From Chakrabartyella piscis (lineage in GTDB: Bacteria > Bacillota > Clostridia > Lachnospirales > Anaerotignaceae), in NCBI GenBank assembly GCA_030067835.1, contig CP092441.1, positions 3,224,001 to 3,288,000 of the forward strand: a stretch of DNA of 64,000 nt, in the 5' to 3' direction. The notes below the pieces were generated by a model, which was not told where the DNA came from, ran no database searches, and was given only the letters and a program-made list of their open reading frames with translations. Of this stretch, positions 53,141-62,309 are shown piece after piece; within the stretch, counting starts at the first letter, position 1, and the number at the start of each line of letters is the position of its first letter. Made by a program: the position numbers and the translations under genes.

Positions 53141-53361
53141 ATGTATATACGCATACGAAATTTACGTGAAGACAGAGATTTGAACCAAACCCAGATGGCA
53201 AAGATTTGAATGTAGCACAAACCACATATTCCGATTATGAACTTGGCAAAATCAATATTCCCATTGAAATTCTAAAGAAAATCGCCACTTATTTTGACAC
53301 CAGCATTGATTATTTGCTGGAACAAACAGATGTCAAAGAACCATATCCACCCAAAAAATAA
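53141..53361 (+). pseudogene. XRE-family regulator with a frameshift
   Basis: The start MYIRIRNLREDRDLNQTQMA (after AGAGGTG) is a Cro/C1 helix-turn-helix N-terminus. The frame then stops at 53207-53209 (TGA). Shifting by one base restores LNVAQTTYSDYELGKINIPI and the family end FDTSIDYLLEQTDVKEP up to TAA at 53361. Inserting one T after AAG (AAG-TAT-TTG) would rebuild a normal protein, so a one-base deletion is likely. A terminator follows. Sequencing error is possible. Confidence 0.8.
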
Positions 53362-53378
53362 ATACAGAAATTATCAAT

Positions 53379-53402
53379 GACACCGATTGTGGTGTCTTTT
53401 TT
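53379..53402 (+). terminator. Terminator after the XRE pseudogene
   Basis: GACACC, loop GATTGT, GGTGTC, then TTTTTTT. Confidence 0.85.
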
Positions 53403-53418
53403 TATGTGTAGTGGTGAT

Positions 53419-53582
53419 TGATGACGGGCGCCCACATAGGGACGCCCCTACAGCGTTAACGGATGTGTGATGGTTGCGGGTTGCAGTATTGCGGTCGATT
53501 CATGAATCGCCCCTACATTGCAATGTGATTTTGGATTTTTGGTTTTTTAGTCCTTCACCATTCACCATTAGTCCTTAGTCTT
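53419..53582. repeat. Two hairpins and a tandem-repeat fragment
   Basis: Hairpins at 53425-53453 (GGGCGCCCACATAGGGACGC) and 53490-53517 (GGTCGATTCATGAATCGCCC). A partial 41-bp unit (GTCCTTCACCATTCACCATT) lies at 53549-53580. Confidence 0.78.
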
Positions 53583-53602
53583 ATATTTGACCTTGGCAAA
53601 TA

Positions 53603-53636
53603 TAAAAAAAGAGTGTAAACCGAAGTCTACACTCTT
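53603..53636 (-). terminator. Terminator of the rnf operon
   Basis: Minus strand GAGTGTA, loop GACTTCGGT, TACACTC, then TTTTTTT, just after the rnfB stop codon. Confidence 0.87.
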
Positions 53637-53645
53637 AAAAATCAA

Positions 53646-54584
53646 TTATTCAGCTTTAGCTTCTTCCACTTTAGCGTCTTCTGCTTTAGGAGCTTCTGCA
53701 ACTGGTGCTTTTGCTTCTTCTGCTTTTGGAGCTGCTGGAGCTGGTGCTGCTGCTGCTGGAGCTGCAGGTTTTGCAGGAGCAGGAGGACGTTTGCCTGTAA
53801 TTACATTTTTAGGACATTTGTTTGCACAAATACCACATGCTTTACATTTTGTGTAATCGATAACAGCAATGTTATCCACTACATGGATTGCATCAAATGG
53901 ACAGTTCTTTTCACAGATTTTACAAGCGATACAGCCTGTAGAACAAGCTTGCATAACCACTTTACCCATATCTTTGGAAGAACATTCCACTTTGATTTTA
54001 TTTTTTGCAGGTAACATTTCGATGATGTGTTTTGGACAAGCAGAAATACATTTGCCACAAGCCACACATTTTTCTTTGTCGATCACTGCAATACCATCAA
54101 CAATTTCGATTGCGCCAAATGCACAAGCAGCTTTACAGCTACCAAGTCCCAAACAGCCATAAGAACATGTTTTGGAACCGCCACCAGCCAATTGTACAGC
54201 CATGTTACAATCAGAAATACCTTCATAGTCATATTTTTCTTTTGCTTTTTCGCAAGTACCACCACATTTTACAAAAGCAGCAACTGGATCAGAGGAAGAT
54301 GCTTCCACGCCCATAATTTCACCAACTTTTGCAGCACATGCAGCGCCACCAACTGGACAACCATTTACTGGTGCAGTTCCAGCAGCGATTGCGGAAGCCA
54401 AACCGCCACAACCTGGGAAACCACAACCACCACAGTTAGCGCCTGGAAGTACTTCCAAGATTGCTGTGATTTTTGGATCTTCTTCTACTTTAAATACTTC
54501 CCCTGCAACGCCAAGGCCTGCTCCAAAAACAACACCAAGACCGCCAATGCTCACCATAGGAAGTAAAATATTCATAATTTCCAT
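53646..54584 (-). CDS. rnfB: Rnf complex subunit RnfB (iron-sulfur)
   Basis: A 312-aa iron-sulfur subunit that receives electrons from ferredoxin. After an N-terminal membrane segment comes the Fe-S domain GANCGGCGFPGCGG. Several ferredoxin-like clusters follow: CVACGKCISACPKHI, CIACKICEKNCPFDA and CKACGICANKCPKNV. The C-terminal 45 residues are an Ala/Pro/Glu/Lys-rich low-complexity tail. GGAGTG precedes the ATG. It is the last gene of rnfCDGEAB, with a terminator after it. Confidence 0.96.
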   Translation of the reverse strand: MEIMNILLPMVSIGGLGVVFGAGLGVAGEVFKVEEDPKITAILEVLPGANCGGCGFPGCGGLASAIAAGTAPVNGCPVGGAACAAKVGEIMGVEASSSDPVAAFVKCGGTCEKAKEKYDYEGISDCNMAVQLAGGGSKTCSYGCLGLGSCKAACAFGAIEIVDGIAVIDKEKCVACGKCISACPKHIIEMLPAKNKIKVECSSKDMGKVVMQACSTGCIACKICEKNCPFDAIHVVDNIAVIDYTKCKACGICANKCPKNVITGKRPPAPAKPAAPAAAAPAPAAPKAEEAKAPVAEAPKAEDAKVEEAKAE

Positions 54585-54602
54585 TTTGTCACACTCCTTG
54601 TC

Positions 54603-55181
54603 TTAAAGTTGAATCAAACCAGAGAAGCCTAAGAATGCAATAGACATCAAACCTGCTGTAATCAAAGCAAGAGGGAAGCCATCGAAAGCTTTTGGTGTGT
54701 CATTAAATTCGGTTCTTTCACGGATACCAGCAAACAAGATGATAGCCAATGCGAAACCTGCAGCACCACCGAAACCGCTGATTACGGATTCAATGAAGTT
54801 ATAACCTGTTTGCATGTTCAATACAGCAACCCCAAGTACAGCACAGTTTGTTGTAATCAATGGAAGGAATACCCCCAAAGCTTGATACAAAGCAGGAGCT
54901 GCTTTTTTCAAGAACATTTCAACAAATTGTACCAAAGATGCGATAACCAAGATGAACGCAATGTTGTACAAGTATTCGATACCCAAAGGTACCAAAATCA
55001 AATCGTATACCAAGGAAGCAACTGCTGCTGCCAATGACATAACGAAAATAACTGCAACACCCATACCAGTAGCTGTTTCTACTTTTTTAGAAACGCCAAG
55101 GAAGGGGCAAATACCTAAGAACTGAGCCAAAACGTAGTTATTTACGAAGATCCCAGCCAAGATGATTAAGATCAAATTCAT
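54603..55181 (-). CDS. rnfA: Rnf complex subunit RnfA
   Basis: A 192-aa membrane subunit with six hydrophobic segments, homologous to RnfE and NqrE. Family text: LAQFLGICPFLGVSKKVETA, PLITTNCAVLGVAVLNMQT and GFALAIILFAGIRERTEF. It forms part of the ion path and a membrane Fe-S centre with RnfE. GGAGGGG precedes the ATG; rnfE lies 14 bp upstream. Confidence 0.96.
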   Translation of the reverse strand: MNLILIILAGIFVNNYVLAQFLGICPFLGVSKKVETATGMGVAVIFVMSLAAAVASLVYDLILVPLGIEYLYNIAFILVIASLVQFVEMFLKKAAPALYQALGVFLPLITTNCAVLGVAVLNMQTGYNFIESVISGFGGAAGFALAIILFAGIRERTEFNDTPKAFDGFPLALITAGLMSIAFLGFSGLIQL

Positions 55182-55195
55182 TTAGTTTCCCCTCC

Positions 55196-55792
55196 TTATG
55201 CTTTTTTCTTATTTTTCATATAGTTGAACCCTGCCATCAAAATACCCAATGTGAAGAACGCACCAGGAGCCATTACAAAGAGCAATGTTCTAGGGAACAT
55301 TTCTGGAAGAACGGTGATGTCAAACAAAGTACCAGAACCAATGAATTCACGAACCAAGCCCAAGATACCAAGTCCAAGTGTGAAACCAAGACCCATACCA
55401 ACACCATCCACAACTGCTGCAACAGGACCGTTTTTGGAAGCAAATGCTTCTGCACGAGCAAGAATCAAACAGTTAACAACGATCAATGGAATGTAAAGAC
55501 CCAAAGAAGCGTTGAGGGATGGAGAATATGCTTTGAGCAAGAATTCGATGATGGTTACGAATGTTGCGATTACAACGATGAAACATGGGATTCTAACTTT
55601 GTCTGGAATGACTTTACGCAACAAAGAAACAAACAAGTTGGCAAAAATCAAAACAGCTGTTGTAGCAAGACCCATACCAATACCATTGATTGCAGAGCTG
55701 GTTACACCCAAAGTTGGACACATACCAATTGCTTGTACAAAGGTTGGATTTTCGTCGATGATACCATTTTTCAAAATTTTAATTGGATTCAT
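55196..55792 (-). CDS. rnfE: Rnf complex subunit RnfE
   Basis: A 198-aa membrane subunit, homologue of RnfA and NqrD. Family text: NPTFVQAIGMCPTLGVTSSA, IPLIVVNCLILARAEAFASK and GLGFTLGLGILGLVREFIG. The start MNPIKILKNGI at 55792 shares its A with the rnfG stop (TAATG), and GGAGGTG lies upstream. The cysteines in MCPTLG and NCLIL fit the RnfA/E Fe-S site. Confidence 0.96.
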   Translation of the reverse strand: MNPIKILKNGIIDENPTFVQAIGMCPTLGVTSSAINGIGMGLATTAVLIFANLFVSLLRKVIPDKVRIPCFIVVIATFVTIIEFLLKAYSPSLNASLGLYIPLIVVNCLILARAEAFASKNGPVAAVVDGVGMGLGFTLGLGILGLVREFIGSGTLFDITVLPEMFPRTLLFVMAPGAFFTLGILMAGFNYMKNKKKA

Positions 55793-56337
55793 TAGTAAGC
55801 ACCTCCGTTTTCTACAAACCAAGCCACTGCTTCAGATGCACCACTTGCTACTGCTCTGGAAGTGATTGTGGAACTTGTGATTGGAACAATTTCGCCACCG
55901 TCTTTTGTAACTGCGATGGTGCCTGCAGCTGTGTCGATACCTGTAAATTGTTCATAGAAATCTGGTTCTGTGGATTTTGCACCCAAACCAGGTGTTTCGG
56001 AGTGACTGGTAACACGCAAACCAGTTACAATACCGTCTGCATCGATACCAACCATGACACCAACAGCACCACCAAAACCAGATGGAGCAGCTGTTACAAC
56101 AAAACCGCCATTGTCGGATTTGTAAGCACCAGTGATTGTGCCACTTGCTTCAATTTCCAATTCTTCGAAACTATTTGCTTCTGGCATAACAGCTTGCATA
56201 GAAGAATTCAAAACAAGTTGATTTTGCACAGCAATAGGTTCTTTTGTTACTTCAGATACAACGCCCAAACACATTGCAGCAACTGCGGCGATGATGAACA
56301 ACATAACTGCTGGTTTTACGATTTCTTTTGTATTCAT
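55792..56337 (-). CDS. rnfG: Rnf complex subunit RnfG (FMN-binding)
   Basis: A 181-aa extracytoplasmic flavoprotein with one N-terminal anchor (IVKPAVMLFIIAAVAAMCLG). The covalent FMN attachment motif is SSTITSRAV near residue 160, where the second Thr is the expected attachment site. VTSHSETPGLGAK is the conserved segment before it. AAAGGAGGCG precedes the ATG. The FMN would be attached by ApbE, which is not encoded in this window. Confidence 0.95.
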   Translation of the reverse strand: MNTKEIVKPAVMLFIIAAVAAMCLGVVSEVTKEPIAVQNQLVLNSSMQAVMPEANSFEELEIEASGTITGAYKSDNGGFVVTAAPSGFGGAVGVMVGIDADGIVTGLRVTSHSETPGLGAKSTEPDFYEQFTGIDTAAGTIAVTKDGGEIVPITSSTITSRAVASGASEAVAWFVENGGAY

Positions 56338-56338
56338 C

Positions 56339-57295
56339 TTATTTCGCCTCCTTTACTTTAGGCAATGCACCAAAGATTGTTGGTTCTGTATAACGTTCAA
56401 TCAAAGGAACACAAAGGTTCATGATGAGGATAGCGAAGGAAACACCTTCTGGATATCCACCGAAAATACGGATGAGGGATGTAATCAAACCACAGCCTAC
56501 AGCATAGATAATTTGACCCTTTGGTGTAATTGGAGAAGAAGCATAGTCAGTTGCCATGAAGAATGCACCAAGCATCAAACCGCCAGTGAACAATTCATAT
56601 ACAGGCACACGCAAGCCACCTCTACCGATTGCTGCTGTCAAAACAAATACAGTTGCAATGTAGATTACAGGGATTTTCCATGTGATGACATGTTTTTTGA
56701 TGAGGTAGATGCCACCGATGATCAATGCAAGTGCACATGTTTCACCAATACAACCACCAATGTTACCAAGCAATACATCTGCCATGCTAGCAGAAGGCAT
56801 AACGCCAGCTTTCAAATCTGCAAGTGGAGTTGCAACAGCAACAGCGTCAGCACCAAATGTGCTTGCGGATGTCCATGTTGTCATTTCTGTTGGGTAGGAT
56901 ACCACCAAGAAAGCACGTCCAGCCAATGCAGGGTTGATGAAGTTTTGACCCAAACCGCCAAAGAGTTGTTTTGCAATGACGATTGCGAAAGCAGAACCTA
57001 CAACTGGCACCCAAAGTGGAGCAGATGGTGGCAAGTTCATACCAAGCAACAAACCAGTTACAACAGCACTGAGATCGTTTACTGTAACGTCTTTCTTCAT
57101 ACCTTTTTGATACAAATATTCAAAGAAAATACAGGATGCAATGGAAATTGCCAAGATAGCAATTGCATTGATACCATAATAATAAATACCCACCAAAGCA
57201 GCAGGAACCAAAGCAATGATAACATCACGCATGATACTGCGAACAGATTCCTCTGAACGAACATGAGGGGTACCAGATACTACAAAATTAGACAT
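56339..57295 (-). CDS. rnfD: Rnf complex subunit RnfD (FMN-binding membrane)
   Basis: A 318-aa membrane flavoprotein with about nine hydrophobic segments, related to NqrB. The covalent FMN motif is seen in ATDYASSPITPKGQ. Further family text is NFINPALAGRAFLVVSYPTE. It begins MSNFVVSGTPHVRSEESVRS; the TPH..S lead is typical. Start lies 18 bp after rnfC. It probably contributes to Na+ or H+ transfer; which ion cannot be told from sequence. Confidence 0.96.
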   Translation of the reverse strand: MSNFVVSGTPHVRSEESVRSIMRDVIIALVPAALVGIYYYGINAIAILAISIASCIFFEYLYQKGMKKDVTVNDLSAVVTGLLLGMNLPPSAPLWVPVVGSAFAIVIAKQLFGGLGQNFINPALAGRAFLVVSYPTEMTTWTSASTFGADAVAVATPLADLKAGVMPSASMADVLLGNIGGCIGETCALALIIGGIYLIKKHVITWKIPVIYIATVFVLTAAIGRGGLRVPVYELFTGGLMLGAFFMATDYASSPITPKGQIIYAVGCGLITSLIRIFGGYPEGVSFAILIMNLCVPLIERYTEPTIFGALPKVKEAK

Positions 57296-57313
57296 ATTCT
57301 ATTCTCCCCTCTC

Positions 57314-58720
57314 TTAATTCTTAGCAGCTTCTGCATCGGCTTTCGCTTTTGCTTCTGCTTCGGCTTTTGCACGTGCAGCAGCAGCTGCAGCAGCTTTTTT
57401 GCCCATTTCAATTTTCTTAGTTGCACGAATGGATTGTGCCAATTGGCGTTTTGCTGGACATTCATAGGAACATGATCCACATTCGATACAGTCCAAACCA
57501 TGATGTGCCACAAAGCCTTCACCATCGCCACGAAGTGCACATGCATTGAGCATAAATGGCATAAGACCCATTGGACAGTGATCCACACATTTACCACAAC
57601 GGATACAGTTCTTTTCTGGTGGAATGTATGCTTCTTCTTTTGTGAAGCAAAGCAAACCAGAAGTTGTTTTTACGGAAGCTACATCCAATGTATAGAGTGT
57701 AGGACCCATCATAGGACCACCAGCGATCAACTTCACTGGAGCCAATTCTTCTTCATTGAAACCACCAACAGCGTCTACCAAATCACGAAGAGTCATACCC
57801 AAACGGATTTTGTAGTTACCTGGGTTTTTGATACCTTTACCGGAAATGGTCACAACACGACGCATCAAAGGTCTACCTTTAACGATTGCACGTTCCACTG
57901 CCAATACAGTATCCACGTTGTCTACGATACAGCCAGCAGATGCAGGCAATGCACCGGATTTTACTTCACGTCCAGTGATGGCAACGATCAAATGTTTTTC
58001 AGAACCTTGTGGGAATTTTGTTACCAAAGGTTGTACATAGATGTTGTCGATACCTTCGCATGCTTTTGTCATTGCTTCAATTGCCAAAGGTTTGTTCATT
58101 TCGATACCAATAACACCTTTTGCATCTGGATGCAATTTGAGCATGATTTGCAAACCTTTTACGATACGATCTGATTCTTCAAGCATCAAACGGTAATCAC
58201 AAGTTAAATAAGGTTCACATTCAGCAGCATTGATCAAAATATGATCGATTGGTGTATCTTTTGGAGGATTGAGTTTGACGTGTGTAGGGAAACCAGCACC
58301 ACCCAAACCAACAACCCCAGCGCCTTTGATGGCATCCAAGATTTCTTGGTTGGACATAGCTTCGTAATCACGACCTACGTTCAAACCTTCAATTTCTTCC
58401 ATTTTACCATCGTTTTTGACAACGATAGAATTGACCATTGCTCCACCTGGAACAAGCATTGGTCTAATTGCCACAACTTCACCAGAAACACTAGCGAAAA
58501 TTGGACAGCACAAGAATGCAGATGAATCTGCAATCTTTTGTCCTACTTTGACATGATCACCAACAGCAACGATAGGAGCACAAGGTGCACCAATGTGTTG
58601 GCTCATGGGGTAGAACAATTCAGAATCTTCTTTTGGAGCTACCACTTCAATGGCTTTGTCGCAGGAAAGTGCTTTGCCATCTGGTGGGTGGACTCCACGC
58701 TTAAAAGTTAAAGCTTGCAT
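57314..58720 (-). CDS. rnfC: Rnf complex subunit RnfC (NADH- and Fe-S-binding)
   Basis: A 468-aa peripheral subunit where NAD+ is reduced with electrons from ferredoxin. The nucleotide/FMN region has VGLGGAGFPTHVKLNPPKDT (cut). Two [4Fe-4S] motifs follow: CIRCGKCVDHCP and CIECGSCSYECP. The C-terminal 35 residues are Ala/Lys/Glu-rich. The start at 58720 (MQALTFKRGVHPPDGK) follows GAGGGGGA; longer readings lack a ribosome site. It is first in rnfCDGEAB. Confidence 0.96.
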   Translation of the reverse strand: MQALTFKRGVHPPDGKALSCDKAIEVVAPKEDSELFYPMSQHIGAPCAPIVAVGDHVKVGQKIADSSAFLCCPIFASVSGEVVAIRPMLVPGGAMVNSIVVKNDGKMEEIEGLNVGRDYEAMSNQEILDAIKGAGVVGLGGAGFPTHVKLNPPKDTPIDHILINAAECEPYLTCDYRLMLEESDRIVKGLQIMLKLHPDAKGVIGIEMNKPLAIEAMTKACEGIDNIYVQPLVTKFPQGSEKHLIVAITGREVKSGALPASAGCIVDNVDTVLAVERAIVKGRPLMRRVVTISGKGIKNPGNYKIRLGMTLRDLVDAVGGFNEEELAPVKLIAGGPMMGPTLYTLDVASVKTTSGLLCFTKEEAYIPPEKNCIRCGKCVDHCPMGLMPFMLNACALRGDGEGFVAHHGLDCIECGSCSYECPAKRQLAQSIRATKKIEMGKKAAAAAAARAKAEAEAKAKADAEAAKN

Positions 58721-58906
58721 ATGATCCCCCTCTGTTTGAATGATTGCGTGCAATATGCACATGTAAAATAGCCGATACCATCCAGAAACACGCAAAAAGC
58801 TCCCTCATCATGTTGCTTGCAAAAAAGCCCAAAAAACCAATGGATTTTGGGAAACAAATGAGAAATGGAATTGTGTGTATATTTCTGTATGTATTTTGTG
58901 TGCAAC

Positions 58907-58927
58907 ATTGTTTGTATGCAAAACAAT
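58907..58927. promoter_or_regulatory. Perfect inverted repeat upstream of rnfC
   Basis: ATTGTTT, seven-base spacer, AAACAAT. Located about 190 bp upstream of rnfC. It resembles a Rex site (TTGTTAA-N4-TTAACAA) in its TTGTT...AACAA ends but is one base longer. Candidate operator only. Confidence 0.35.
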
Positions 58928-59281
58928 ATTACAGTTCTTAGTTTACTATTCTTATCCGCAAAAGTAAAGGGAAATCTGCTTTTTTCTCGAAAAAAAACGT
59001 TGAAAAATCTACCAAAAAAGAAAAGCACTACAAGGGTTTCTGTAAATTTGAAAAACAATTGCCCTTCAGGAATAGTACTTTCTTAATATGTAGAAACAGG
59101 CACAAAAATCAAAGAAATAGACATATGATGGAAAACCATTTTGCACAAGCAAATCTCACAAAAAACCCATATATAAACTGTTTAATATGCACAAAATTTC
59201 CCAGTTACCATTTCCCAATTGTGAAAATTGTGGTATGCTTGTAGCACAACAACGAATGATAAATGAAAGGAGATTGCTGTT
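58928..59281. other. Divergent intergenic region rnfC-rpoN without repeats
   Basis: The gap 58721-59281 is AT-rich and unusually free of dispersed repeats. It must hold promoters for both rnfC and rpoN. I could not fix either confidently; near rpoN a TATGCT lies at about 59234. Confidence 0.5.
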
Positions 59282-60643
59282 ATGGAATTATCCCTACAAG
59301 TGGAACAAAAGCAAATTCTATCCCAAAGAATGCAGCAATCTGTTGCAATCCTGCAAATGAATACCATTTCCCTTTCAGAATACATACATGAAGTGGCTGA
59401 AACAAACCCTCTTTTGGATTTGCAGGAGGATTCTGGTGTTTTGGTAGCAAAAAACGAAAAGGTTTTGGATAAATTGGAGTGGCTTGCAGAATCTGACGAG
59501 CAAAATCGCAATTTCTATCACGCAGAACAAGAAGATGCCCAAACCCATGCAGACAATCGGGGTGGCAAACGAGAACGTGCTACCTTAAGGGAATATCTTT
59601 CGTTTCAAGTGAATATTTGCAAAGAAGAGGATTGCACCAAACGCATCTTACATTTCTTGGTGGAAAGTGTAGAAGACAGTGGCTATTTGAGTCTGGGTGC
59701 TTTGGAAGTTGCAAAGGAGCGTTTCTCCTTGTCTGTGGATGAAGGTGAAAAAATTCTCAAAAAATTACAGTTTATGGATCCCATTGGTGTGGGTTGTAGA
59801 ACCTTCCAAGAGTGTATCTACATGCAATTGTTGGCAAAAAATGCTTCTGACCTATCTATGGAATTGGTGGTCAACCATTTGGAGGATTTGAGTCGCAATC
59901 GCATTGCACAAGTAGCCAAAAAGTGTAAAGTCACTGTAGAAGAAGTGGTTTTGGCATTGGAAGAAATTCGTAGTTGCAATCCAAAGCCTGGAAGTGGTTT
60001 TTTGAGCACACAAAAGGTGGAATACATCCTTCCTGATGTGTTGGTGGAACTTGTAAATGGGGAATTGGTGGTTTCTTTGAATTCTGGTGCTGTGCCAAAA
60101 ATTTCTGTCAGCTCTGGCTATGTAAAACTATTGCGTCAAGGTGTGGAAGCAGAAACAGAAACCTATATTGCAAATAAATTGAAACAAGCGGAATGGGTGA
60201 TGCAATGCATCCATAGACGTGAAGACACCCTATTGGCTGTTGCAAGCCAAATTGTGACACGCCAAAAAGAATTTTTCCTAACATGCAAAGGGGAATTGCA
60301 ACCCTTACGTATGATGGATGTTGCAGAGACTTTGGAAATACACGAATCCACTGTCAGTCGTGCAGTGCGTGACAAATATATCCAATGCAATAAGGGTGTA
60401 TTTCCCATGAGTGCCTTTTTCTCAAAGGCTTTGGGTGGTGAAGGTGAAGAAGCAGTTTCTGCCAATGCCATTCAACAAAAGATCAAAGAAATGATTGGAA
60501 ATGAGGATAAGAAAAAACCACTCAGTGACCAAAAGATTACAGATGCTTTGATTGCAGAAGGGATTCAAATTTCCAGAAGAACCGTTGCAAAATACCGTGA
60601 AGGTATGGGAATTTGTGGTACCTCTGCAAGAAAAAGTCATTGA
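59282..60643 (+). CDS. rpoN: RNA polymerase sigma-54 factor
   Basis: A 453-aa alternative sigma factor that needs enhancer-binding AAA+ activators. The N-terminal region I is Gln/Leu-rich (MELSLQVEQKQILSQRMQQS). The core-binding region follows, then the helix-turn-helix ETLEIHESTVSRAVRDKYIQ. The RpoN box lies near the end as SRRTVAKYREGMGI, close to the usual ARRTVAKYRE. GAAAGGAG precedes the ATG. No activator or -24/-12 promoter was noted nearby. Confidence 0.95.
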   Translation: MELSLQVEQKQILSQRMQQSVAILQMNTISLSEYIHEVAETNPLLDLQEDSGVLVAKNEKVLDKLEWLAESDEQNRNFYHAEQEDAQTHADNRGGKRERATLREYLSFQVNICKEEDCTKRILHFLVESVEDSGYLSLGALEVAKERFSLSVDEGEKILKKLQFMDPIGVGCRTFQECIYMQLLAKNASDLSMELVVNHLEDLSRNRIAQVAKKCKVTVEEVVLALEEIRSCNPKPGSGFLSTQKVEYILPDVLVELVNGELVVSLNSGAVPKISVSSGYVKLLRQGVEAETETYIANKLKQAEWVMQCIHRREDTLLAVASQIVTRQKEFFLTCKGELQPLRMMDVAETLEIHESTVSRAVRDKYIQCNKGVFPMSAFFSKALGGEGEEAVSANAIQQKIKEMIGNEDKKKPLSDQKITDALIAEGIQISRRTVAKYREGMGICGTSARKSH

Positions 60644-60652
60644 AAGTAAGAT

Positions 60653-60797
60653 TCTACGGGCACTCACATAGGAGTGCCTCTACAAGACAAAATTAAAATC
60701 AATATCGGATTGTAGGGACAGATTCTATATCTGTCCGTTTTTTATTGGCTATAGTCCAACGGGTCGATGAGGGCATCGACCCCTACGTCATCCTATT
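60653..60797. repeat. Three hairpin repeats, one resembling a terminator
   Basis: Copies at 60657-60683 (GGGCACTCACATAGGAGTGC), 60715-60741 (GGGACAGATTCTATATCTGT, then CCGTTTTTTATT, a likely rpoN terminator) and 60759-60787 (GGGTCGATGAGGGCATCGAC). Confidence 0.8.
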
Positions 60798-60825
60798 CAA
60801 CTACTTTATCTTGCATTTACCCATA

Positions 60826-60866
60826 CAAAAAAGGTGCAACAGTCAGACTGCTACACCTTCATTTTT
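60826..60866 (-). terminator. Terminator of the stalk-domain gene
   Basis: Arms AAGGTGTAGCAGTC and ACTGTTGCACCTT around TG, flanked by A and T runs; the T run on the minus strand is TTTTTTG. Confidence 0.85.
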
Positions 60867-60884
60867 TATTCCATATTCTGATTC

Positions 60885-62309
60885 TTATGCTTCTACTGTT
60901 TCCACATCATCAGAGCTTGCCAAAATCAAAGTTGCTGTTTTGGTATCGTTATCCCAATCAATGTTTGCAATTCCAAGAGCATTTGCCAAATCACGCACTG
61001 GCAAGAAAGTTCTATCATTTGTGATTTCAGGTGCAGAAGACGCTTCCATTTCTTCACCATCCACCAACATCACATCAGCACCAATGGTCATTTCCACCAC
61101 TTTGCCATCAATTGTGATTTGTACTGTTTTTGTGGTACCATCCCAAACAATGGCATCAGATGCAACACCCAAAGCACTTGCAACTGCACTAACTGGCATC
61201 ATGGTATAACCAGCATCTGTAATGTATGCAGGTACAGGCAATTCCATTTCTTCACCACTGACCATCATCACATCAGCACCAATGGTAATTGCAATGGTTT
61301 TGTTCAAAACAGCGTCAATATCCACTTCCACTGTAGGTTCAACTGTATCACCAACACTCGGAATGCTTGCATCTGTCAAAATAGAACTGTAGGCATTGCC
61401 ACCACCTAGGTTATCATAAATATCCACTGTCATGGTTGCCACATCACCAACTGTTGCTGTAGTTGCTTCGATTTGGATACCATACACTGTAAATTCGCCA
61501 ACAGCACCTGGATAGATGATCATTTCATCGCCATCAATGATGATTTGACCCATGGAAGATTTGATGGTTGCTGTACTTTTATCTGCATATTTGATGGTCA
61601 ATTCTGTGTTGGATTTTGGGAATTCAAAACCTTTGTTCAGGTCAAATGTAAATCTTGCATCAGAAGAATACATATCTTCGAATACAGGTGAAATGGTAAC
61701 ACCATCAAGGGTTGCAATTTCCCCTTCTGCCACATTCACTTTTCCATCAATGGCAAATTCCACACCATTTGCCATGGTTGCACAATAGAGCAAGTCTTTT
61801 TCTGAAAAACCATCGGCACTTACAGAAACCGTTGCAGTTTTACCTTTGGAAGTGATATCCATTTGAGATACCAATTGGATTGCAATGATATCGTCTTCTT
61901 CCAACATACCTGTCAAAGTGAATTCGTAACCATCATCATCCACATCATCGATGGAAACCGTAACATCTGAACACACGCTACCATCACGATATACAGTAAT
62001 GTAATTTTTTATAACATTTGCAGTTGCACCAGGCATCAATTCCGCATTGCCAAAGGAAATTTCAACGCTATGGGTTGGATTGGTATTGGAAGATGTATAC
62101 GCAGCATCTGTTACAGTCATCTGCAACTCTGGTGTATCGCTACCAGAAATACCACCAACCAAGCCAGTTACATTGAAATCAGCACCCATTTTCCAAAGTC
62201 CAACTATTTTTGCATCTGCTTCAAATTCAGCACTTGCTGCAAACACCATCATAGGCATTTGTGCCGCCACCAAAGAAAGGGTCAATAAGCCAGCCATTAA
62301 TTTTTTCAT
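60885..62309 (-). CDS. Secreted protein with two stalk (copper amine oxidase N-terminal-like) domains
   Basis: A 474-aa exported protein with signal peptide MKKLMAGLLTLSLVAAQMPM and following FAA. The middle has beta-rich segments and repeated acidic loops (SIDDVDDDGYEF). The C-terminal 150 residues hold stalk-domain repeats: ITIGADVMMVSGEEMELPVP and MTIGADVMLVDGEEMEASSA, with PVSAVASALGV and PVRDLANALGI. These modules are surface scaffolds in Firmicutes. No catalytic motif is seen. AGGAGATG precedes the ATG. Terminator downstream. Confidence 0.82.
   Translation of the reverse strand: MKKLMAGLLTLSLVAAQMPMMVFAASAEFEADAKIVGLWKMGADFNVTGLVGGISGSDTPELQMTVTDAAYTSSNTNPTHSVEISFGNAELMPGATANVIKNYITVYRDGSVCSDVTVSIDDVDDDGYEFTLTGMLEEDDIIAIQLVSQMDITSKGKTATVSVSADGFSEKDLLYCATMANGVEFAIDGKVNVAEGEIATLDGVTISPVFEDMYSSDARFTFDLNKGFEFPKSNTELTIKYADKSTATIKSSMGQIIIDGDEMIIYPGAVGEFTVYGIQIEATTATVGDVATMTVDIYDNLGGGNAYSSILTDASIPSVGDTVEPTVEVDIDAVLNKTIAITIGADVMMVSGEEMELPVPAYITDAGYTMMPVSAVASALGVASDAIVWDGTTKTVQITIDGKVVEMTIGADVMLVDGEEMEASSAPEITNDRTFLPVRDLANALGIANIDWDNDTKTATLILASSDDVETVEA

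Noticed and set aside
59234..59239. Promoter for rpoN (TATGCT)
   Set aside because: No convincing -35 at 16-18 bp; left unassigned.
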